From: Sphingobacteriales bacterium
Lineage (GTDB): Bacteria > Bacteroidota > Bacteroidia > Chitinophagales > Chitinophagaceae
DNA: 64,000 nucleotides
Direction of reading: 5' to 3'
Assembly: GCA_027484425.1 (NCBI GenBank)
Contig: JAIXSZ010000015.1
Span: forward strand, 62,001-126,000
The notes beneath the pieces were generated by a model. That model saw nothing but the letters and a program-made list of their open reading frames with translations. It had not been told where the DNA came from and ran no database searches. Every line of letters begins with the position of its first letter. Positions within the stretch are counted from its first letter, which is position 1. The position numbers and the translations under genes were made by a program. Shown one piece after another: positions 35,748-45,305 of the stretch.

Positions 35748-37220
35748 ATGATATTTCTTAAAACGCTACTTTACTTCCGTTTTGTTTTGTTACAGCGGTG
35801 GCTTAGTAGCGTTTTTTTATGTTGCTTGTCATTGTTAACTACCAATGCTTATAGTGTTGTTAAGCTATCTGGTATTATTACTCATCCTATATCAGATAGC
35901 ATAAAAATTAGTTACAATGACAACAAGCTAGCATATTATCCCAAAGAGTTTTATGCATTGGTAGATAAAAACGGATATTTTTCTATTGCGCTCCCTTTCC
36001 CTTCAGGCATATATGTGCAGACAGAAATTACACACGGAAATCATTTGGCAGAAATAATGTTGTATGATGGCGATAGCCTGCACCTTTCTGCCGATACTCG
36101 CCGTTTCGATAGTAGCATTCATTATGGTGGCACAGGTAGTGAGGTGCAAAATTTTGTTGCGCTGCACACAATTACCAGAGGCAGACTTAACCAATACACA
36201 TTGCGCATAAAGAATATTCTGGGCAAAGAGCCAGAACAATTTTATGCAGGTATAGAAGAAGAGCGCAAAAAGGAAGAAGACTTTGCCAACAAAAGCCAAT
36301 ACAAATTGCCTCCACTGTTCAAAAAAGTTTGGCTGTCACATTTTGAGTATTACAACTACTTTTTTCTTCAGCAGTATCCGCTTATGCACCAAATGATGAA
36401 GTTGCAGCGATATACAGATACTGTACCCCCAGAAAATTATATAGTGCTAAAGCACATGCCGCAAAAGTTCAACGATGATTTGTTACAGGTCCCATCTTAT
36501 CTGTTATATCTTACTGGTGTCTTCGAAAGTAAACTCAAAGCGGCTGGTTTGGGTTTTCCATCATCCGATACCCAAAAAGCAAGGATATTGCTAGACAGCA
36601 TTATCGCTCTTGGGTACAAAAACCTACCCAAACAGAGTAGTGAATATTGTATAGCGCAGGGACTTTATGCACGAATCAGAGTTCAGCAAGTTGGCAGAAC
36701 AAAACAAGAATTGAATAAATTTACCACTTACTTTCCCAGTAGCCAATACTTGCCTTTTTTGCAGAAACAACTAGATATCGTAGAAAGGTTATCACCTGGA
36801 ATGCCTGCCCCCGATTTTCAAACTACTACATTATCTGGAATTGCTGTGCAGCTTTCTAGTCTTAAAGACACCGTGGTATATGTTACATTCTGGGCCAGCT
36901 GGTGCAAACAGTGCGTAGGCGAAATGCGAATGATGGAGCGCAAAGTGAAACAATCTTTTCTAAACAAACCAGTGCGTTTCGTTTATGTTTCCCTCGATGA
37001 AGATACTGCCTTAGCAAAGCAAGTAACGAATCAATTCAAAGTATCGGGTTATCACACCTACACTTCTGGTAGCTGGTACGCAGATATTGCTGTTAAATAT
37101 GGTATACAGGCACTTCCAGCCTATTTTCTCATAGATAAATATGGCAAGTTTGCGCTTAGCAATCCGCCTACTCCCCAGCGCCCCACAGAGCTCATTGTGG
37201 CTATTTCTCGCTTGTACTAG
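35748..37220 (+). CDS. Exported TlpA-family thioredoxin-like protein
   Basis: 490 residues. An N-terminal signal or anchor segment (RWLSSVFLCCLSLLTTNAYS) is followed by a DUF4369-like beta domain, a helical middle, and a C-terminal thioredoxin fold starting at PAPDFQTTTLSG with the active site FWASWCKQC at about 381-387. The cis-Pro region is present (GIQALPAYFLID). Such envelope thioredoxins reduce disulfides or act in cytochrome maturation and stress. Starts 11 bp after metH, so probably the same transcript. Its TAG stop shares CTAG with the convergent threonine aldolase stop. Confidence 0.85.
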   Translation: MIFLKTLLYFRFVLLQRWLSSVFLCCLSLLTTNAYSVVKLSGIITHPISDSIKISYNDNKLAYYPKEFYALVDKNGYFSIALPFPSGIYVQTEITHGNHLAEIMLYDGDSLHLSADTRRFDSSIHYGGTGSEVQNFVALHTITRGRLNQYTLRIKNILGKEPEQFYAGIEEERKKEEDFANKSQYKLPPLFKKVWLSHFEYYNYFFLQQYPLMHQMMKLQRYTDTVPPENYIVLKHMPQKFNDDLLQVPSYLLYLTGVFESKLKAAGLGFPSSDTQKARILLDSIIALGYKNLPKQSSEYCIAQGLYARIRVQQVGRTKQELNKFTTYFPSSQYLPFLQKQLDIVERLSPGMPAPDFQTTTLSGIAVQLSSLKDTVVYVTFWASWCKQCVGEMRMMERKVKQSFLNKPVRFVYVSLDEDTALAKQVTNQFKVSGYHTYTSGSWYADIAVKYGIQALPAYFLIDKYGKFALSNPPTPQRPTELIVAISRLY

Positions 37221-38257
37221 TATTGCGCTTGTGGTTGTAATTTACTCAGTGCCGACTTGAAGTTTTTTATATCCTCTTCCGTAGTATCCCACGCACACAT
37301 CAGGCGCACTTCGTGTGTATCGTCTTTCCACACATAAAACGGATAGTGCACTTGCAGTGGTTCATACCAGTGTCTGGGAATTTCAGCAAACACTGCATTA
37401 GCCTGTACGGGTCTCGTAATTTTCACTTCCTTATTTTCTACTAGCGCTTCATAGAGCAGTTGCGCCATCTTATTGGCGTGGCTTCCTGTGGTGCGCCATA
37501 GCTGATTATTCAGCATTGCCTCAAACTGTGCTGCTATGTACCTTGTTTTAGATGCCAACTGCATTACCTGTTTATGTTTGTATGCAATGTTTTTCGACAG
37601 CTCTTTATTAAACACTACAACGGCTTCGCCATACATCATCCCAGACTTAGTGCCCCCAAGCGATAGAATGTCTGCCCCAGCATCGGAGCTTATTTCAGCC
37701 AAACTACAACCCAAAGCAGATGCCGCATTGAAAAATCTTGACCCATCTATGTGCAAGTACAAACCATTCTCTTTGCAAATAGCACTCAGTGCTTTTATTT
37801 CTGCGGCACTGTAAACTGTTCCATATTCAGTTGATTGGGTAATAGATAACATCGTGGCTTGTGCATAGTGCACGTCTCCTTTCCTTATCAATCTTGCTGA
37901 TAGAATCTCAGGTGTTAGCTTACCTTCGTTATTAGAGGGTAAAGGAAAAAAGCGACAACCTGTAAATGTTTCTGGAGCCGACGATTCGTCACAATATATA
38001 TGAGAGGTATCCGCACATAGCACCGCATTGTGCGACTGGGTTGCGCTCGCTATACTCAGCACATTAGCACCAGTGCCATTAAACACAAAATACACTTGTG
38101 CATCACTACAATTAAACTCTTTTCTGAATAGCGCTATCGTTCGGGCGGTAATGTCATCTGCACCATATGATCTTACATGGTTCTCGTTCGCAGCACTTAA
38201 GGCCAACATTACTTCTGGCAACACTCCTGCATAATTATCGCTCGCAAAACTCTTCAT
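37217..38257 (-). CDS. ltaE: Low-specificity L-threonine aldolase
   Basis: A 346-residue fold-type I PLP enzyme that cleaves threonine or allo-threonine to glycine and acetaldehyde. Visible motifs: N-terminal SDNYAGVLPEVMLAL, SYGADDITAR, the HIDGSRFFNA metal/PLP region and the PLP-lysine in SLGGTKSGMMYG. The ATG at 38257 is preferred to an in-frame start at 38308, which adds a basic stretch not typical of the family. It ends within CTAG shared with the thioredoxin gene. Confidence 0.93.
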   Translation of the reverse strand: MKSFASDNYAGVLPEVMLALSAANENHVRSYGADDITARTIALFRKEFNCSDAQVYFVFNGTGANVLSIASATQSHNAVLCADTSHIYCDESSAPETFTGCRFFPLPSNNEGKLTPEILSARLIRKGDVHYAQATMLSITQSTEYGTVYSAAEIKALSAICKENGLYLHIDGSRFFNAASALGCSLAEISSDAGADILSLGGTKSGMMYGEAVVVFNKELSKNIAYKHKQVMQLASKTRYIAAQFEAMLNNQLWRTTGSHANKMAQLLYEALVENKEVKITRPVQANAVFAEIPRHWYEPLQVHYPFYVWKDDTHEVRLMCAWDTTEEDIKNFKSALSKLQPQAQY

Positions 38258-38323
38258 AATCGCTATTTTGGTGGTAAATTTAGTTGTTTTAAGTCCTTTA
38301 TTAAGCAATAAATAATCAGACTG

Positions 38324-38833
38324 ATGAAGTATGCATTACTGCTCACATTGTCGCTGGCTATGTTTGTGGAGCTATCTGCCCAGCGCACAATAAAGCTACA
38401 CAACCTCTGGGCAAAACCTCAGGTTCATGTATTATTTGAAGGGCATACCCTTTCTTTTAAAATTAAAGACATAAATAGAACAATCGAAATACTAAACGAA
38501 ATAGGCGATTCTACTTACGGCACCACATCAGGTCTAGACACCTTGCGAAACTACCCTTTAGAGTTGTATCCGGGCTTAAGATTGCAATACCGAAACGCGC
38601 TACAACCCCTCATGCAACGAGGCGTTGGTTGCTTTCTATTATTATCAGGGCAGGCATATATCATTAATAAAAAGAAGAAAAAAATCAAAGAAATTGTCGC
38701 AAATATCCTTCCTGTAAATGGAGACGATGAGTTGGCATACGTCAATTTTTATGACCCTAAAAGCAATAAACTACTATTCTCCGGCTGCATGCCAGTAGGT
38801 CTCTACAACAAAGATTTAGGTATCGACTACTAA
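38324..38833 (+). CDS. Exported hypothetical protein
   Basis: 169 residues with a signal peptide ending at LSAQ (about residue 19). The rest is a predicted alpha/beta domain with a hydrophobic helix (GVGCFLLLSGQAYII) followed by five consecutive lysines. No family recognised. It lies between ltaE (divergent, 66 bp) and the convergent terC (19 bp). Confidence 0.6.
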   Translation: MKYALLLTLSLAMFVELSAQRTIKLHNLWAKPQVHVLFEGHTLSFKIKDINRTIEILNEIGDSTYGTTSGLDTLRNYPLELYPGLRLQYRNALQPLMQRGVGCFLLLSGQAYIINKKKKKIKEIVANILPVNGDDELAYVNFYDPKSNKLLFSGCMPVGLYNKDLGIDY

Positions 38834-38852
38834 CCGCATATTCATAACTTTT

Positions 38853-39620
38853 TTACTCCTGCGACTTACGTGGGAAATTAAAAAGTAGACTAGTCAAAAC
38901 AGGTATAAAAAACACAGCTACTGTCATCAATGTTATCGATACATCGGCAGTGTGGCTACCCAAAAACACAGATAGTGTAGCTTGAGGGTAAAAATGCTCA
39001 TATAGCGACAGCATTAATTTCATCCCCAATATTGCTATTACTACAAATGCCGATGTCTCTAAAAAGACGTATTTCTCCATCAGTTTCACAAACCATTGTG
39101 CTATAAAGCGCATAGCCAGTATACCAATAAACACGCCTGTGCATACCAAAACTATATTTGGAGTAAAAGCCACCGCTGCGAAAACATTATCTATCGAAAA
39201 CGCCATATCCATTATTTCTACTAGGGCTACTGTAGCCCAGAAATTACCAATTTTTCCTACTGTAGCCCTATAAAACCAATTGGATTTTTTGTCTATCACA
39301 TCATCCGTATCCATTGGAGTTTGTTTTCCTTTCCACCATTTATACACCAGAAAAAGAAGGTACAACCCGCCTATCGGTTTCAGCCACCAGATAGTTATAA
39401 GCACCGCAGCAAATAGCATAGCAAGTCCCCTGAAAAAATAGGCACCCCATATACCGTACCGCAACGCTCTATTTCGCTCATCTTCAGGCAAGTCCATTAC
39501 CATAGTTGCTAATACTGCTGCATTATCAACAGACAATAAACTTTCTATCAGTATCAGATTTCCTATTATTGCTAAAGAAGGTACTGGGTTGTTAATTATC
39601 TGATAGATCATCTCTTCCAT
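38853..39620 (-). CDS. TerC-family integral membrane protein
   Basis: 255 residues, about seven membrane segments. The two TerC signatures with buried acids are present: LIESLLSVDNAAVLA near residue 25 and VEIMDMAFSIDNVFAAVAF near 130. The family is linked to tellurite resistance and to metal (Mn/Ca) export that supports secreted metalloenzymes. No other ter gene is nearby. Confidence 0.88.
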   Translation of the reverse strand: MEEMIYQIINNPVPSLAIIGNLILIESLLSVDNAAVLATMVMDLPEDERNRALRYGIWGAYFFRGLAMLFAAVLITIWWLKPIGGLYLLFLVYKWWKGKQTPMDTDDVIDKKSNWFYRATVGKIGNFWATVALVEIMDMAFSIDNVFAAVAFTPNIVLVCTGVFIGILAMRFIAQWFVKLMEKYVFLETSAFVVIAILGMKLMLSLYEHFYPQATLSVFLGSHTADVSITLMTVAVFFIPVLTSLLFNFPRKSQE

Positions 39621-39912
39621 ATCAATTCAAAGTTGTTTCAAAATTCAACTGCAATTTACTTCATTAAAAATCATCCAATAATATCTTGATCTTATTCACA
39701 TGTATCCGTCGATAATCCATTAGCGCTTACTCTATTCTTTCATTCCACACGAATGAGCATTTTCAATCATTCTTCTTTTTCACTTCACAAATTAGATTTT
39801 TGTGACTATCTTTAATGGCTGTACTTAACACACGAGCCCTTTACATAGAACAGTAGATTCGTATTTGTAAAAGCTTACTAGTGTTACATTAAGTACAGCG
39901 TCCTTTTATACA

Positions 39913-41550
39913 ATGAGTAAACGCATAAATGTTCCTTCTTTAAGTACTTTGATGTTGCAAATGCCAGCATCTGTTGCCATGTATGACACAGAAATGAATC
40001 TCATTTCTGCAAGTAATAATTGGCTATCACGCTATGGGTTTATTGAGCAAGAGGTAATTGGCAAAAATTTCTATTCATTATTTCCAATAATCTCCGAACA
40101 ATGGCGCTCTGTTCACAAACGATGTTTAGCTGGAGCAACAGAGAAAAAGGAAAATGATATTTTCTATATGCCTGATGGCACAGAAGAATACGTGAGATGG
40201 GAAATTACGCCTTGGAAACAGAATGATGACGCCATCGGGGGAATTATAGTATATTCTGAAATTATTACTAAAACAGAAACAGTTAGATTGAGTAATCTCA
40301 AATTAATAAGAGAATTAAACTTACTCAACGAAGTTGGTAACGTAATTTACAGTACTGCCGACGACTATGACATGATAGATGATGTATGCAAAAAAATTAT
40401 CCAGCTCGGCGGCTACCAGCTTGTGTGGTTTGGCTTCGCCCCCAATCCTTTACACGAAAAGCAATTAGTTTTCCCAATGCATAAATATGGTTCAGCCCTA
40501 CACTATCTTGATAATTTCATGATCGATCTAAACAACGAGGTACAAAAAAATGGCCCCACAGCTACTGCTTTGTTTACAGGAAAACCCCAAGTAATTAATG
40601 ACTTTTCAAAATCTTTAGTTTTTTCTCCTTGGCTACAAAATGCAATTTCACATAATATTCATGCTTCTATTAGTTTGCCTATGAACTTAGTTGATGGTCA
40701 AAAATGTGTGCTTTGTATATATTCCGACAAACCTGGCGTTTTTGATTCACAAGAAATAGGTATACTCGAACGCTTAGCAAACAAATTTGCGTATGCACTA
40801 AATGCCATAAAACTCAGGTATGATAGCAAAGTAGCACAGATTAAACAGGATAAACTGATAAGAGATCTCAGTTTAAGAAATAGAAGCCTTGAAGATTTTA
40901 CTTATTTAGTGTCTCACAATTTCAGGGCAAAGGTTGCCGATTTATTAGGGGTTTCTACACTTATTACCGAACACACTTTGAGCGAAACTGACGCAAAAGA
41001 ACTAAATGGTGAAGTAGGAAGAATAGCTCAAAAACTCGACGAGGTAATAAGAGACCTCCACAATACTTTGCTTGTAAAAGGACATGCTCTAATAAACATT
41101 GATAGCATAGACTTATCAAGAATGTTCCTCGATCTCAAACAAACCTTTACTAACATTCTTCCCAATACTCATATCAACCTCATAACCGATTTCTCTCATG
41201 TCAACTATCTACGCACTGACAGATATTATCTTTTCGAAGCCTGCTTACAATTAATGCTCAATTTTGTAAAGAACTCAGATGGGAAAACACATACCCAAAT
41301 AAAAGTATCGAGTAATAAAACAAATAATAAAGTACAATTGATTTTGGAAGACCAGCAATATGGATTCAAACTAAATGACACAGAAGACAGTATTTCTGCA
41401 ATCTATAAAAAACTCTATCAACACTTGACAGGAGGCAGTATTAAGCTTCTATATGTAAAAGAAATAATCGAAAATATGGGGGGTGTTTTTTCTGTAAATA
41501 GCAAAGAAGAGGAAAACATAAAGTTTTTAATAGAGTTTCCTGACACGTAA
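39913..41550 (+). CDS. PAS-GAF sensor histidine kinase with a divergent ATPase domain
   Basis: 545 residues, no membrane segment. A PAS domain (about 12-125), a GAF-like domain (about 135-300), and a histidine-containing DHp helix with LVSHNFRAKVADLLGV (His near 336) are clear. The C-terminal region has the outline of a HATPase domain but with weak boxes: LMLNFVKNS for the N box, LEDQQYG in place of DNGxG, and GGSIKLLYVKEIIENMGG in place of the GTGLGL box. It may bind ATP poorly or act through a partner kinase. The next gene on the same strand is a stand-alone receiver. Confidence 0.75.
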   Translation: MSKRINVPSLSTLMLQMPASVAMYDTEMNLISASNNWLSRYGFIEQEVIGKNFYSLFPIISEQWRSVHKRCLAGATEKKENDIFYMPDGTEEYVRWEITPWKQNDDAIGGIIVYSEIITKTETVRLSNLKLIRELNLLNEVGNVIYSTADDYDMIDDVCKKIIQLGGYQLVWFGFAPNPLHEKQLVFPMHKYGSALHYLDNFMIDLNNEVQKNGPTATALFTGKPQVINDFSKSLVFSPWLQNAISHNIHASISLPMNLVDGQKCVLCIYSDKPGVFDSQEIGILERLANKFAYALNAIKLRYDSKVAQIKQDKLIRDLSLRNRSLEDFTYLVSHNFRAKVADLLGVSTLITEHTLSETDAKELNGEVGRIAQKLDEVIRDLHNTLLVKGHALINIDSIDLSRMFLDLKQTFTNILPNTHINLITDFSHVNYLRTDRYYLFEACLQLMLNFVKNSDGKTHTQIKVSSNKTNNKVQLILEDQQYGFKLNDTEDSISAIYKKLYQHLTGGSIKLLYVKEIIENMGGVFSVNSKEEENIKFLIEFPDT

Positions 41551-41746
41551 CGAATAACTATATTTAAAATGTTATTTTGCCTTTTATATAGAATGATAAA
41601 GTACTGACAAAGTTTGACTCTAATCAACACAAAACAGGCTATAATTGAAACAAAACTTAATTTAAGAATACCCTAAAAAACGAAATACCCTTTTCCCTTG
41701 TCCTTTATAGAAACTAAAAAAGAAAGGTTCAAAAAAACCAACAAAA

Positions 41747-42184
41747 ATGACAGAAGAATACTGTTTTATATTGATCGATGATGTAGCAATGAACAATTTG
41801 CTCAGCAGGTACATACTTAAAAATAATTTTCCCAATTCAAGTATTATTGAGTTTACTGACCCTAAATTAGGGTTGACATACATTGAAGAAAACTGTGACA
41901 ATGCTAATAGCATACATTTTATCACATTGCTAGATATTTATATGCCAGTAATAGATGGTTGGGATTTTTTAGATAGTTATGAGAATTTTAACGACAATAT
42001 TAAGAAAAACTGCTCCATATATGTACTGTCTTCATCTATCAACAAAGCTGACTCCGATAAGGCTACAGCAAATAAAAATGTAAACGGATATGCTCTTAAG
42101 CCACTTACAGACACTTTGATAAATGCTATTGTGAAAGAGATTGAAAACAGAAAAAATTTGGCAGGAAGGAATAGCAAAAAATGA
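41747..42184 (+). CDS. Single-domain response regulator receiver
   Basis: A 145-residue CheY-like receiver with no output domain. The acidic pair (LIDDVAMN), phospho-acceptor Asp in TLLDIYMPVIDGWDF, switch Ser in YVLSSSI and the Lys in GYALKPL are all in place. It is likely the phospho-acceptor of the neighbouring PAS kinases and could relay phosphate to other proteins. It starts 196 bp after the PAS-GAF kinase and is followed 43 bp later by the TPR-PAS protein. Confidence 0.88.
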   Translation: MTEEYCFILIDDVAMNNLLSRYILKNNFPNSSIIEFTDPKLGLTYIEENCDNANSIHFITLLDIYMPVIDGWDFLDSYENFNDNIKKNCSIYVLSSSINKADSDKATANKNVNGYALKPLTDTLINAIVKEIENRKNLAGRNSKK

Positions 42185-42227
42185 AATAAATGCTACAAGT
42201 TATTAATGCATAATTTTGCAATTAGCC

Positions 42228-44213
42228 ATGCTAAATCAGGTTACATATCTGCTCTTTCACACGTTCCTTTGGGGTATTCTTTGCATGTCCATTAGTTGCA
42301 AAACACCCATCAAAACACCCCCTACTAAAGTTGAAGAAAAACAATTACTGGATAATATCTCTAGAGTAAATGATACCGCGGGCCCAAAAGTATGCTTGCA
42401 ATTTATAGATTCAATCTCCACACGCGTTACTTTTTCACCACCATCTAAATTTAAAATATATAATAGAAAGCACACTATTTTCCTGCTTTATTTACCCGAT
42501 GTTCGCTTAGCTTCAGCTTACGCAGACTCCATGTATTATCTTGCCACAACAGACCCCGTTATAAAACAAGATACAGGATTCAAATTCAACGCTTATTTGG
42601 CAATGGCTGACGCTGCTTTTGCGTCCGACCAATTTGATGTTGCATTTCGGTATTACAACCTAGCCAGAGAAATAGTTAGCACCTCCTCCTTACCTTGCAA
42701 AGAGTGTTCTTATCTATTCAGAATAGGTATGGCATATTATCGTAGTGGCAAATATCTTCATGCTGCTCATCTCTTCAAGCAGTCTGCTGATAAATTTGAA
42801 TATTGCAACAACGTCAATTTCGTCGAATCCTTTCGAGGGCAGGAAACTATTTCTAATATTGGGATTTCTTACGAGAAGGCAGGCATGTCTGATAGTGCGA
42901 TATTTTACTATGACAAGTGCCTGAAATACATTGCAAACAACAAGCAACTTTACCCCGCCCCCAATAATTATTGGGACATTGCTGTTTCTGTCGTGATGGG
43001 CAACATAGGGAGTGCATATCTCCAATTGGGCAAAAAAGACTCCGCTGTTTATTATCTCAATAAAAGCATTTTGCTCAGCACACAAGTGAATGGAGACATG
43101 ACCGATAGAATTTTCAACAAACTAAAACTAGCCCATATTTATATTGAAGATGGTAGAATGTCTGAAGCGAATAAAGAGTTAACTTATTGCGATTCATTAA
43201 AATCTCAAATTCTACAGCTTGGTTTTTCTAATGACACCTTGGAACTAGCATTCAGAATATCAGACGTTTACTACAAATTTTACACAAAATTGGGCAACTA
43301 CCCTGAGGCTATAAGATACCTCAATACACATCATAATATTCACGAACAAAAATGGCTGAAAGCCCAGAAAATTATTGTCAATGATCTAGAGCAGGGTATC
43401 ATAAGAGAAGCAGATAAACAGAAAATTGACTCACTAGAAAAAGATGTAAAAATTAATAAACTACGTACTGCAGTACTTGTTTTACTTATTCTATTGTCCG
43501 TTTTACTCATACTCTATATCAACAGATCATATAAAAAGCGACACCAATCGCTTGAGCAACAGAATAAGAAGATTGTAAGCCAAAGTGCTGAGGTGGAGGA
43601 GAAATTACAAAATAAGATTAAAGAAGACCAGCAAAACTTCTTTTCACTAATAGAAAATACCGACGACTTCCTGTGGTCGGTTGACAAAAACTTTTCATTA
43701 CTTGCCTTCAATAAAGCATACAGAATAGGTATGTTTCAATACTTTGGTACTTACCCCGAAATCGGCAAACCAGAATTACTTATAAAGGATCATGCACCAC
43801 AATTCTACAGCAAACTTGTTGACTGCTACCAGAGAGTTTTAGCCGGATTGCTGTATGAGCCAATAGATAAAGGTATAAGATACAACAATGAAGAACCAGA
43901 CATAGAAGTTAGATTTAGGCCTATTACCGATGAGCATGGAAACATAACAGGTGTCAGCTGTTACAGACGAGACATTACCGAATATCTTAGACTCATTAAA
44001 ATCCTTGAGAAAAACAATAAACAACTGTTGTCCATAGCTTGGGTACAGTCACATAAATTGCGAGGTCCACTTACTACTATTCAAGGCATTATCAATTACC
44101 TCAAAAATAACAATCCAGATAGCGATAATTATGAAAGTATGCTAGATGGTCTTAGGGCTGCAGTTATTGAAATGGACAAAGTAATTCACGAAATAGTTGA
44201 AGAAACAGACTAG
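42228..44213 (+). CDS. TPR-PAS sensor lipoprotein/membrane protein ending after a DHp-like helix
   Basis: 661 residues from the ATG at 42228 (an upstream TTG is not used). The N terminus ends in SISCKTP, a lipobox-like site. A periplasmic TPR region (about 80-395) precedes one membrane helix (about 410-428, LRTAVLVLLILLSVLLILYI), a coiled coil, a PAS domain with RRDITEYL, and a terminal DHp-like helix pair containing QSHKLRGPLTTIQGI with a potentially phosphorylated His. The protein stops about 55 residues after this His, without any HATPase domain. It therefore cannot be a self-sufficient kinase; it may be phosphorylated in trans or act as a sensor scaffold. Confidence 0.78.
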   Translation: MLNQVTYLLFHTFLWGILCMSISCKTPIKTPPTKVEEKQLLDNISRVNDTAGPKVCLQFIDSISTRVTFSPPSKFKIYNRKHTIFLLYLPDVRLASAYADSMYYLATTDPVIKQDTGFKFNAYLAMADAAFASDQFDVAFRYYNLAREIVSTSSLPCKECSYLFRIGMAYYRSGKYLHAAHLFKQSADKFEYCNNVNFVESFRGQETISNIGISYEKAGMSDSAIFYYDKCLKYIANNKQLYPAPNNYWDIAVSVVMGNIGSAYLQLGKKDSAVYYLNKSILLSTQVNGDMTDRIFNKLKLAHIYIEDGRMSEANKELTYCDSLKSQILQLGFSNDTLELAFRISDVYYKFYTKLGNYPEAIRYLNTHHNIHEQKWLKAQKIIVNDLEQGIIREADKQKIDSLEKDVKINKLRTAVLVLLILLSVLLILYINRSYKKRHQSLEQQNKKIVSQSAEVEEKLQNKIKEDQQNFFSLIENTDDFLWSVDKNFSLLAFNKAYRIGMFQYFGTYPEIGKPELLIKDHAPQFYSKLVDCYQRVLAGLLYEPIDKGIRYNNEEPDIEVRFRPITDEHGNITGVSCYRRDITEYLRLIKILEKNNKQLLSIAWVQSHKLRGPLTTIQGIINYLKNNNPDSDNYESMLDGLRAAVIEMDKVIHEIVEETD

Positions 44214-44257
44214 TTTTCTCTACATCCATTCTAGTGTTTGCAGGTATTTTTTGAACT

Positions 44258-45034
44258 TTATACAGAATGTGAAATATGTTCATGTATATGGTTCCACAAT
44301 GCTATTCTAGCTCTCAATGCCTCTTTCACAGCATTAGTTGCCTCAGCCCAATACTCGTTATTGTCGGCACATAACTGTTCTGTCATTTCATAGGCCAACA
44401 AAGAATGATGCCCACCATCTACTTCTATATGTCGCTCTAGGTAATATTGAAATGTACTTACCTTATAGTTTGTTTGTTTATTCAATTCATCTACAAATGA
44501 CAAAAACATTCCAGGTATTAGATCCTCACGCCCAAAAGTAAAAACAGCCGCTAGCACATGAGCCTTGTCCGTTGCTATTGTATTAAACGTATTTTCTACA
44601 AAATCGGCTATCGGCTTGGCTACTTTTATTGCATCCAATGCATTTGTTACACTCTTTCCTTCCCCTATATGACGTATTAGTTTCTCAATTGATGTCGTAT
44701 CACTGCCTGCTTCTTTCATTGCGTTAAGGTATAGCTCAAAATGGCTTAGTCTCATTCCACTTTGGTCCACATCACTCTCTTCGCCAGTTACTATCTCATT
44801 TATCAGGTAACGAGTGGCTGCATTTCCTCTTGGCACCCATGGCACGTCTACACAAGTTAGTTTACGTTGTAGCGATTTCAGCAAAGACATGAAATCCCAT
44901 ACCGCAAAAACATGATGTTCCATAAAAACATTCAAAGATCTGAGCGTTTTTATGCTCGCATATAATGGGTGGTTTATCAGTTCATTGCGCAACGGTGCTA
45001 TCTCTCTTCTCAGTACTTCTATCTCTTTGCTCAT
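44258..45034 (-). CDS. DUF3050 family protein (heme oxygenase-like fold)
   Basis: 258 residues started at ATG 45034; an in-frame start at 45094 adds an atypical N terminus. The sequence matches DUF3050: [22 protein letters not shown] with its conserved His pair, [18 protein letters not shown], and a later [16 protein letters not shown] with more conserved histidines. The His/Glu pattern fits a heme-oxygenase-like di-metal oxidase fold. The substrate is unknown. It interrupts the sensory gene block on the opposite strand. Confidence 0.82.
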   Translation of the reverse strand: MSKEIEVLRREIAPLRNELINHPLYASIKTLRSLNVFMEHHVFAVWDFMSLLKSLQRKLTCVDVPWVPRGNAATRYLINEIVTGEESDVDQSGMRLSHFELYLNAMKEAGSDTTSIEKLIRHIGEGKSVTNALDAIKVAKPIADFVENTFNTIATDKAHVLAAVFTFGREDLIPGMFLSFVDELNKQTNYKVSTFQYYLERHIEVDGGHHSLLAYEMTEQLCADNNEYWAEATNAVKEALRARIALWNHIHEHISHSV

Positions 45035-45305
45035 GCTATTGTCGTAGTTATCGTAAAGGTACGTTTGCCTGTTTTCACCGCAAGTATCGGTCACTTAAGT
45101 ACTCATACTATTTAGTGATAACATAGTAGAGTATGTTTATTTACAACCGTCACTCCTACACTTGCAATATTACACAAATTGACAGTTTTGTTATCAGCAA
45201 GTCAAAATAATGCCTTGTTACTGCTAACATTAGTATAACGGTTACCGTTATTTGTTTCTATGTTTACAATGTTAACATACTAGTTCCCTCCCAATCCCTT
45301 TCATT

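Noticed and set aside
39621-39912. Regulatory or small RNA gene between terC and the PAS-GAF kinase
   Set aside because: Only a weak 7-bp hairpin (around 39787) and near-miss promoter elements are present; nothing strong enough to annotate.
45095-45305. Promoter elements ahead of the TPR kinase
   Set aside because: Several near-misses to TAnnTTTG but no exact match with usable position.
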